Positions 6,198 to 13,600 of a DNA stretch of 24,008 nt are shown here, piece after piece. Origin of the DNA: a virus. Location of the stretch: the IMG/VR virus record IMGVR_UViG_3300022752_000391, positions 1 through 24,008 of that record; one strand, 5' to 3'. A model generated the notes under the pieces. That model did not search any database. It worked only from the letters and a program-made list of their open reading frames with translations, and was not told where the DNA came from. The stretch's first letter is position 1, and the number at the start of each line of letters is the position of its first letter. The position numbers were made by a program, and so were the translations under genes.

Positions 6198-7070
6198 ATG
6201 AGTGAACTCACTACATTTAATCCCACAAAACTGCCAGCCTTTGCTAAAAGTGCAGAGTTATCATCGTTAGCTAAGAGCCTTGCTGGTGGAGTGGGCGCAT
6301 CAACAAAACGCATCTCAACGAAAGGTGGTGTATTCCGTTTGATCGCCGGCGGTAAAGAAGTAGCCGCTATTGAGGATCGACATCTTGACGTAGTTATTGT
6401 TCAAGCCGCACCAAAGATTAGTCGTACATTCTATGCCGGCACTTATGAAGAAGGCGCAACTTCTGCACCTACTTGTTGGTCTGCTGATGGCGATAAACCT
6501 GACGCTAGTATTGAAGAGCCACAGTCTGATGCGTGCGCTACTTGCCCACAAAATGCTAAGGGTTCAGGTCAAGGCGATTCTCGTGCATGCCGTTTTAGTC
6601 AGCGTTTAGCAGTTGTTTTGGCTAACGATATGGAAGGCGATGTAATGCAATTAACCCTAGCCGCAACTTCTATCTTTGGTAAGGAAGACGGCGACAAGCG
6701 CCCATTACAAGCGTATGCACGCTATTTAGCGGCTCAGAATATTAATCCTGAGACTTTGGTAACTCGTTTACGCTTCGATACTAAAGCGGCAGTACCCAAG
6801 CTATTCTTCCAACCTGTGCGTTGGTTGACTGACGACGAGTACGAAGTCTGTAATAAGAAAGGGAAAACTCCCGAGGCTAAAAACGCTATCACCATGAGCG
6901 TTTCCAAAAGCGACTCTAAGCCTGCACTAGCCGCACCCAAGGCGCAAGCTGAAGAGGAAATTGACGAGCCTGAAAAACGTAAACCCGCAGTTAAACCCAA
7001 TGCAGTACCGGCTAAAAAAACCGGTAAGCTAGCCGAAGTAATTGGCGAGTGGGAAACTGACGACGAGTAA
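6198..7070 (+). CDS. Putative zinc-containing single-stranded-DNA-binding protein
   Basis: This encodes 290 residues. Residues about 40-210 form a beta-rich core (GGVFRLIAGG, LDVVIVQAAPKISRTFY, LFFQPVRWL). Within it lie four cysteines, C93, C113, C116 and C131, spaced to hold one zinc ion. From about residue 235 the protein becomes a low-complexity Ala/Lys/Pro/Glu linker, and it ends in the acidic, Trp-containing tail GEWETDDE. A folded ssDNA-binding core plus a flexible linker and acidic tail is the layout of phage and bacterial SSBs, and an embedded zinc site recalls T4 gp32. It sits between the helicase and the primase-helicase, where an SSB is otherwise missing from the window. This is inference from layout and context, not from a recognised family motif. 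AAGGAAAAG upstream is the ribosome binding site. Confidence 0.65.
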   Translation: MSELTTFNPTKLPAFAKSAELSSLAKSLAGGVGASTKRISTKGGVFRLIAGGKEVAAIEDRHLDVVIVQAAPKISRTFYAGTYEEGATSAPTCWSADGDKPDASIEEPQSDACATCPQNAKGSGQGDSRACRFSQRLAVVLANDMEGDVMQLTLAATSIFGKEDGDKRPLQAYARYLAAQNINPETLVTRLRFDTKAAVPKLFFQPVRWLTDDEYEVCNKKGKTPEAKNAITMSVSKSDSKPALAAPKAQAEEEIDEPEKRKPAVKPNAVPAKKTGKLAEVIGEWETDDE

Positions 7071-7091
7071 TAGTTTTGGGGAAAGTGGTGC

Positions 7092-7116
7092 GCCGAGCGC
7101 TGGCATGTAAGCTTAC
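7092..7116. promoter_or_regulatory. Two adjacent dyads upstream of the helix-turn-helix gene (candidate operator)
   Basis: In the 89-base gap before the helix-turn-helix gene lie GCC(G)AGCGCTGGC (7092-7104, a dyad with one extra base) and the perfect palindrome GTAAGCTTAC (7107-7116), two bases apart. A TATAAC box (7122-7127) follows, but no good -35 partner is visible 17 bases upstream. A repressor-bound operator/promoter is a natural reading for this place, unproven by the sequence alone. Confidence 0.35.
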
Positions 7117-7159
7117 CCGCTTATAACCATGAGTACCCCCCTTATTTAACGAGAACATA

Positions 7160-7426
7160 ATGCCTTATTCAGACAAAATAAAATCAACAACCGCTAAAGC
7201 GCCAAAGACGCTTGGCAATCAATTAGGGAGATGGGCAGTCCATTTAGACTACCCAGTAATACACATAGCAAATTTTACAGGCGCAACTCGTCAGTCGATT
7301 TATAACTGGTTTGGTGGCGCTGAAGTATCACCCGCATACAGAGAACGAGTTAAGCAATTGCTTGACATATTACAAACATGCAATACCGCAGAAGAGGCGA
7401 TGAGAAAATGCTTGAAAATAAAATAG
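7160..7426 (+). CDS. Helix-turn-helix DNA-binding protein (Cro/C1-like)
   Basis: This is probably a transcription factor or replication-initiation regulator, 88 residues. After a basic N-terminus, residues about 19-55 read as a helix-turn-helix: LGNQLGRWAVHLD, then VIHIANFTGATRQSIYNWF, where TRQSIYNWF would be the recognition helix. A C-terminal helix (AYRERVKQLLDILQ) could support dimerisation. The length fits single-domain Cro-like proteins. The gene opens a new group after an 89-base gap containing two dyads, which suggests autoregulation. The ribosome binding site is weak (ACGAGAA). It could act as an early/late switch; no integrase or second repressor is in the window to argue for lysogeny. 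Confidence 0.75.
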   Translation: MPYSDKIKSTTAKAPKTLGNQLGRWAVHLDYPVIHIANFTGATRQSIYNWFGGAEVSPAYRERVKQLLDILQTCNTAEEAMRKCLKIK

Positions 7427-7569
7427 ACACTCAAATGAATCCTAGAATTTTGACTGATCGAGAGTTAGCTGATTTTGCAGAACGTCACTTAAATAACGCA
7501 GGAACCATGCCAATAAGTTTTCAGCAAGAAATATTGGCAAGATTGCAACAACGTTTAAAAACTTATTAA
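7408..7569 (+). CDS. 53-residue phage protein, unknown function
   Basis: This encodes 53 residues from ATG 7408, overlapping the helix-turn-helix gene by 19 bases. In-frame ATGs at 7378 and 7435 are alternatives. 7408 is preferred because GAGG and GAGAAA lie upstream and the overlap is modest. Residues from 17 onward look like two amphipathic helices (RELADFAERHLNN and QQEILARLQQRL) joined by a GTMPIS turn. No motif is recognised. The overlap suggests coupled translation with the regulator, and the gene could encode a small partner protein. Confidence 0.55.
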   Translation: MLENKIDTQMNPRILTDRELADFAERHLNNAGTMPISFQQEILARLQQRLKTY

Positions 7570-7584
7570 AACTTGGAGAGTTAA

Positions 7585-10461
7585 ATGAAGTCGCAGGAAT
7601 TCCTAGCGACTGTACTACCCTCTTCAGGTTTTTATTGTGCCTGTGAGCTTAGTACAGCAAAAAAAGAACATGTCTTCGTTGACACGATTGAAGACCTGTA
7701 TAGCAAAGCAATACAATTTAGCAACAACAACCATAATGCTTTCTACGCCCTAGCAACATTTAAGGAAAAAGGCAAGAGGGTGGCAGATAATGCCCTTAAA
7801 ATCAAGTCCTTATTCTTAGATATTGATTGTGGCGAAGGAAAGGATTATGCTACTAAGAACGAAGCTGCGGCGGCGCTGGATACCTTTTTGTCTAGCACTT
7901 CGTTAGACGACCTCGGAACCCCTTACATCCTATCTAGTGGGGGTGGTTTACATGTGTATTGGGCGCTTACAGAAGAAGTTGATATAGAGGTTTGGAAACC
8001 TGTTGCAGAGAACCTAAAGCGTCTTTGCAAGCAAGAAGGCTTCAAGATTGACTTTAATGTAACCGGCGACTCTGCGAGGGTTTTGCGGGTTCCCGATACT
8101 AACAACTATAAAGAAGAGAAACCACGCCAAGTTAAGATTAAAGTAGTAGGTGGGGTATTTGATCTTGATAAAATCAACGCCATTCTTAAAGACAGGCTAA
8201 CCACAAGCTACGAAGAAACCGCCCTTTTACTGCCCGGCAAACGCCCTAAAGAAACAGGCACGACCAATGTCAAATTAATAGAAAACTCCTCAACTTTTTT
8301 CAGCAAAATTGAAGAAACAAAACAATGCGGACAGCTTGAGCATTACAAAAACAACGCAAGCAAAGATGGCATGGAGCCTCTGTTTTTCAATATAGTTTCA
8401 TGGGCTAAGCGTTGCGATGACGGACACAAAGCTGCAATGCGTCTTGGTGCTATGCACCCCTATGATGAAGCCCGAATAAATGCTAAGTGGAACAGTACAA
8501 AAGGTCCAAGCCCCTGCCTAAAGCTAGATGAAGTGAACCCCGGCATCTGCACAAGTTGCCCGCACTTTGGCAAGATTACAAACCCATTAGTATGGGGCAA
8601 AGAATTAAAGACCGACAACACCGAGAAAGAAGTTGTAATTGATCGGCTACAAACTAAAACAGAAGACGCTGAGATTGTAGATGTCCAAGAAGAAAAGCCA
8701 ACAGTTACCAAACCAATTCCACCCAAGGGCTTTAGTTATGGTGCTAATGGTGGCGTCTACATGGATAAGTTGCTAGAAGACGACGATGGTAAAAAGGCAC
8801 GCAAACAAGTTATGTTATTGCCATACGATTTGTTTGCCGTAGACATCCTTAATAGAAACGGCGAGCATAGCGTTCACATGGTAGCTTTTCGCCCCGAAGG
8901 TGCAGTCGATGTTATCTTCCCCCAAAAGGCGGTGGTTAGTAAAGACGAGACTGTTAAAGCCTTGGCTAGCCAAAACATCATTGCTACATTCGGATCAGGC
9001 AACGACAAGAACTTGTTTGAGTATGTGCGTGGTTGCGTAGAGCAGGCTAGCGCCAACAAAAGGGCTATTAAAGTTCCCAATAACTGTGGATGGCAGGACG
9101 ACAACGCTTTTGTATATAACAGTTGTATATACCAGCCCAACGGCAAAAGAGTGTTTGTTCCCACCCCCGGACTTGAGAACGTCAATCAGCACACCAAACC
9201 AGCAGGCAGCATTGAAGAATGGCGGGAAGTTATTAACCTGTTTGTCAGACGAGACATTTGGAATCTACTTACTATAAGTCTGGCAGGTCCTGCATCGTTG
9301 CTAATGGAGTTCTCAGGATTTAGCGGTATGACATACCACTTAGGCTCAGATACTTCAGGTGCGGGTAAATCACTTGCCTTATCTATTGCAGAAAGTTTCT
9401 TCGGCAAGCCTGAGAAATACAGGGTAGGTCAGGCGACATCAGCAGTTGCCCTGCAACAGCGCCAAGGTATGCTAGGTAGTCTGCCCCTGATAACCGATGA
9501 GATTACCGCCAAGAACCGAGGCGACTTTGAGTGGTTGCCTATTTTCTTGCTAGATCAGTCGCAGGGTAAAGGCAAAGAGCGTATGGAAGCCAACGCTAAC
9601 AAAGAGCGCCTTAACGTATTGAATTGGAAATCTATTGCGCTTTTGTCCTCTAACACACACGTCTTTGACTTCTTGGGTGGTATGCGTAAGCACGCTTCTC
9701 AAGCGGAAATGTTGCGTATTTTAGAGGAATGCCCCACAGTTAAATTAGAATGGAGTGAAGAAGAGTCCGCTATCCTTGATAAATTAAAAGAGAATTACGG
9801 CATAGCAGGCGATAGATACATACGTTGGTTAGTCCAAAATAGGGAGGTAGCAATTGATGTTTACAAGAAAACGCATACGATGCTTAAGAAAGAACTTGAA
9901 TCCACCGATGACGAGCGATTTTGGTCTGCGGGTAACGCTTGTATTATTTCTACTGTCATTCTTCTTGGTTCTAAGTATTCCAATGTTATTGATATACCAG
10001 TTAAGCCTGTTATTGAAGTCCTGCGTGGAATGGTTCAGAGGGCTAGGGTAATTATATTTGGCGCTCGTCGTTCTGCGGAAGACATCCTAAACGCTTACAC
10101 ACGAGAGAACTATGGCAAGTTTGTTATTGTGAAAGTCATTAACGGCAATCTTGAAGCCATGCTTGGTAGTGGCGGTGTAGTAGATCAGTCGCTAACTAGG
10201 TCAGAAGTTGCCGGAAGGGTTGACCACGATATAACCCCCGGCTGGATTGACTACTATATAGAAGAGGCGCAACTTAGATCGCATTGTGTGTCCATGAGTT
10301 TTGGTTACTCTAACTTTAAGAAACAAATGGAAGCCTTGAAAGACTATAAGATTGAGTATCTAGAAAAGAAAAACATCTTGTACAAAACTCGGGGTCCAGC
10401 TATGCGAGTTAACGTAATGAAAATAAGCCGTCGAGCCGACGTTAAAGATGAGGAAAGTTAA
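7585..10461 (+). CDS. Primase-helicase: archaeo-eukaryotic primase domain fused to a DUF927-like ATPase
   Basis: This is a bifunctional replication protein, 958 residues, expected to lay RNA/DNA primers and unwind DNA. The N-terminal primase domain has motif I FLDID (D79, D81), motif II SGGGLHVYW (H123) and motif III FKIDFN (D156), the catalytic set of archaeo-eukaryotic primases. A cysteine group C311, C322, C325 with H327 suggests a zinc site in a PriCT-like linker. From about residue 381 (GFSYGANGGVY) a DUF927-like region leads to an ATPase with Walker A SGAGKS (591-596), Walker B LPLITDE (D638, E639) and sensor N690 (LLSSN). This arrangement matches virus and plasmid primase-helicases rather than T7 gp4 or DnaB/DnaG. 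GGAG about eight bases before the ATG fixes the start. It follows the HTH and 53-residue genes and overlaps the next gene by 14 bases. Confidence 0.92.
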   Translation: MKSQEFLATVLPSSGFYCACELSTAKKEHVFVDTIEDLYSKAIQFSNNNHNAFYALATFKEKGKRVADNALKIKSLFLDIDCGEGKDYATKNEAAAALDTFLSSTSLDDLGTPYILSSGGGLHVYWALTEEVDIEVWKPVAENLKRLCKQEGFKIDFNVTGDSARVLRVPDTNNYKEEKPRQVKIKVVGGVFDLDKINAILKDRLTTSYEETALLLPGKRPKETGTTNVKLIENSSTFFSKIEETKQCGQLEHYKNNASKDGMEPLFFNIVSWAKRCDDGHKAAMRLGAMHPYDEARINAKWNSTKGPSPCLKLDEVNPGICTSCPHFGKITNPLVWGKELKTDNTEKEVVIDRLQTKTEDAEIVDVQEEKPTVTKPIPPKGFSYGANGGVYMDKLLEDDDGKKARKQVMLLPYDLFAVDILNRNGEHSVHMVAFRPEGAVDVIFPQKAVVSKDETVKALASQNIIATFGSGNDKNLFEYVRGCVEQASANKRAIKVPNNCGWQDDNAFVYNSCIYQPNGKRVFVPTPGLENVNQHTKPAGSIEEWREVINLFVRRDIWNLLTISLAGPASLLMEFSGFSGMTYHLGSDTSGAGKSLALSIAESFFGKPEKYRVGQATSAVALQQRQGMLGSLPLITDEITAKNRGDFEWLPIFLLDQSQGKGKERMEANANKERLNVLNWKSIALLSSNTHVFDFLGGMRKHASQAEMLRILEECPTVKLEWSEEESAILDKLKENYGIAGDRYIRWLVQNREVAIDVYKKTHTMLKKELESTDDERFWSAGNACIISTVILLGSKYSNVIDIPVKPVIEVLRGMVQRARVIIFGARRSAEDILNAYTRENYGKFVIVKVINGNLEAMLGSGGVVDQSLTRSEVAGRVDHDITPGWIDYYIEEAQLRSHCVSMSFGYSNFKKQMEALKDYKIEYLEKKNILYKTRGPAMRVNVMKISRRADVKDEES

Positions 10462-10639
10462 GGTTCATTATCCTTGGGAAACTCTTCCTCCCAAGGGAAC
10501 TTTTTTTGTACCTAGCCTAAACTTAAAAGAAACCCGAGAAGCAGGACTAAAAGCCGCCGTCTACCACAAGGTTAAAGCCAAAGCGCACTTTGTTATTGTG
10601 CAAGGGAAGATTGGCGTTTTGTTTCAGCGATTGTTTTAA
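10448..10639 (+). CDS. 63-residue basic phage protein at the end of the replication cluster, unknown function
   Basis: This encodes 63 residues and overlaps the primase-helicase end by 14 bases. It begins with a basic strand and HYPWETLPPKGTFFVPSL, then a basic helix (KETREAGLKAAVYHKVKAKA) and a hydrophobic strand pair (HFVIVQGKIGVLFQRLF). The pattern PWE..P.G..FFVPS followed by a basic helix looks like a real folded small protein that recurs in phage replication regions, perhaps binding nucleic acid; I cannot name it. The ribosome binding site is poor. Two oddities bear on whether it is expressed: a terminator-like hairpin lies in codons 9-20, and its last 47 bases overlap the end of the opposite-strand giant gene. 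Confidence 0.65.
   Translation: MRKVKVHYPWETLPPKGTFFVPSLNLKETREAGLKAAVYHKVKAKAHFVIVQGKIGVLFQRLF
10472..10507 (+). terminator. Terminator-like hairpin just after the primase-helicase stop
   Basis: CCTTGGGA (10472-10479) pairs perfectly with TCCCAAGG (10489-10496) across a 9-base loop, and seven T residues follow at 10501-10507 after four bases. This fits a rho-independent terminator for rightward transcription, although the four-base spacer is longer than ideal. It lies inside codons 9-20 of the 63-residue gene, so it may terminate, attenuate or be chance. Confidence 0.5.
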
Positions 10640-13600
10640 GGTATTCTTTTGCAAGTTTTGTTCTGTTGTCTTGCAGTTCTTTAATCTGCTCTTTCTTCTC
10701 TCTAGCAAACTGCTCTCTATTTTGCCCCGGCTGCAACACGCTTTCTTTTATCTTACGGATTTCAGCAGACAACGCATCTAACTGCGCCTTCATAGTGCCG
10801 GCAGCTTGCCCAAGATTTATTTCTTTTTCGTACTTCTTAGAATAAGCTTCGGCTTCTTTTTCACGTCCAGTTTCTTGCAGTCTTTCAAGAGTTTCAGCTT
10901 TTTGTGCATAGCCTTCCAAAGCATCGTAGGCGCTACGAACTATACCGCCACCATCTCGAGGCTGGAATAGAACACCAAATCCCGGAGTATCGGCAAGTGA
11001 GCCATCAGGTTTAACAGTGCGGCTATCCAAAAGCATTGGGTTTACTAAAGCTGAAATCGTTGTATACAACCCGCCAAAATAATTCTTAAACAAGTAGTCC
11101 AGCTTTACAGGGCTAATGTTTAACATTTCTCCAAGCATCTTAGGACCTTCATTGGTAGTATCGTAATACCTTTGCCCCGGCTCATATTGCTGCAACCTGA
11201 CGCTTTCAATGTCCCTGCCTGTATAAATAGACTTATTAAATCCATACGCTTCCAAAGGCGCTTTAATTGCGGTTGGAATGCCCAAAGGATTGGTTGCGTT
11301 TAGTACAGTCTTAATAGCGTCTAGACCTTCTCTAGCTTTATCATCGCTGTATGCCATGTTTACCAACGCCTCAGGCAAAGCTTTGAATATGTAACCAGCC
11401 TCAAACGGTATGGGCATTCTAAAACCTTCTTTGCCTTCAGCCCCAAATCCAGGGATAAACCAGTTCATGTATCTCTGCTCAGGCGTAGCGTTTTGATACG
11501 CTTCGTTATCTTGGTTAGCAATTGCGTACAGTATCGACATACCCGCAATCATTGAACCCCGTTTAATTAACTTGTTTTGTAAGTCTAATCGCTTAGCATA
11601 CGGCATTTTTCCAGCAAACGCTTTGTATAACACGTTATAGCCTTGGACTGCCGAATTAAAGAACGGCACCATTGTGTTAACCCAGTGCATAGATGGAGAT
11701 GCGCCACGAGTATTAAAGTTCATAGACTCCATCGTAGCAATCTGCGCTTCCATGTCCGTTAAGCCTTGCTTGCGGAAACTTTCGTATAAAACAGAACGTG
11801 TAGACGCATCAGCCTGAGAAGCTACTCTATCCATAAAAGCCATAGCGCCAGTCAAATTAGCTGAGCCACCTTTAAGTCTAGTAACGATTTGATTTAGGTC
11901 TTCAGCGTATCCTGTATATACTTCCCCACCAGTAATTCCCGACTCTTGCATAAACTTGCTTGTATCGCTTGTGCCCCTAGCCGCTTTTCCAATTTCTTTT
12001 AGCGACGACAAAATAGGTACAAAGTTACCGCCTGTGGTTAGGTATGCTGAAATTGGGTCACGCACTAACTGTTTGTAGGCATAGAACGGGTTACGGGTTA
12101 CGCCTTTGCGCAACCAATTAGCCGGAATGCCTAACAAACGCACAATACCCGGAAGCTGTGTTGGTATACCTTCTAAGCCTTTTACCAATAAATCAGGGCT
12201 AATGTCGTTGAATTCTGCATTCTTAGACGTATCAATTACTGCATGGTAGTCTTTACCGTTAGACTTAAAGCGAATTACGTCTGGGGAAGCAGGTCCATTT
12301 CCCTTGTGGATTTCGGCAATTCCTAATCCTTTTAACGTATTAGCCACGCTCATTGTTGCGTTATTGCTCAAAGCCATGTCTGTAATCATGGCGGTATTTT
12401 CTACCGATGAACGGAAAAAGTCTCGTATTTTTGTTTCGCCGCCAACCAACTCTTTTAAGTATGGTTGTTCTTTTAGCGACCCAATACGAATTGGGCTTTC
12501 CATACCTATCATTAATTCAGCGTTACCGTTACGGATGCGGTAGTAAGGCACGTAATTTTTAGCCTTTAATTCTTTTCCTTTTTGCGCACCCAAATATCCG
12601 GAATCAATTAAAGTATCAATCAGTCCGTTATTGTATTTCTGATAAATCTCAAATGCCTTAACAAAATGCGGGTCTGCATCACCAGACTTCTTAGCTGCTG
12701 CAAGCATCTGCGGTGTAACTTCTTTGCCGTCAATAACGCCGTCCATTACTAACTTATTAAAGCCAACGTCATCAGCACGTTTAGCAATAGCGTAGGCGGT
12801 AAAGCCTTCATTCAGCGCTTGGACATTACCTTTTTTAGACTGTAACAATTCCTGTAGTACGTCTTTCATGCCCGGTCCACCGCCAGCACGAATAGTAACT
12901 TCGCCGGTTTCAGGGTTTTTGTAGAAGATACGAGGTCCGTTTACAACCGTTTCGCTTGTTATATTGGTCCGTTGTCCATGTGCCAACAGGTTGTACATCA
13001 TTTGCGAAGCCGGTCCTGTCTCTCCCATACGGCGCCATATTTCTTTTAGCGGGGCTAGGCGGTCAACAAATTGCGTATTAAAAGCAACTAAGTTACCTTT
13101 AAGTTTAGAAACAACGCTCTTTTCTCTTCCAACAATTAAGTTAGCAGCATTAGAAAGGGGATCGTTAGGATCTGCAAATTTGGCTTTTCTAAAAGCTTTA
13201 TCAAGACCTATAGGACCGCTTGGCAAAACAGCGCCTTTACCTCCAATAGCATCCCTAGATTCTTTTAGTAGATACAGCAAGTCAGCATCGCTAACTTTCT
13301 CTAATTTAGTAAGCCCGGTGCTACGTAACCAATTACGGAACGCTCCAACCATTTCTTTAATGAAGCGGATAGAACGTTTGATAAAGTTATCTGTTAACCG
13401 GTTTTGCTCAACATAAGCAACCATCTCTCGCAAAGCCGTTACCATTTCTCCCTCAGGAGTTAGTCCGCCTCGTGCTTTAGCATCTTTAACAGCCGCAACT
13501 ACGTCATTGAGAACGCCCATTTCTCTAGCCATGCGGATAATTCCGCCCGGTTTGGCTTCAATACGTTTGGCTAAATCATAAAGCCCTTTTCTGCCAATCA

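Noticed and set aside
7378-7407. Upstream start for the 53-residue gene
   Set aside because: It adds ten basic residues (MQYRRRGDEK) that merely read the HTH gene's end in another frame and lacks a ribosome binding site.
10650-10675. TGCAAG...CTTGCA inverted repeat as terminator for rightward transcription
   Set aside because: The stem is six base pairs with a 14-base loop and no run of T directly after it; it lies in coding sequence of the giant gene and is probably chance.
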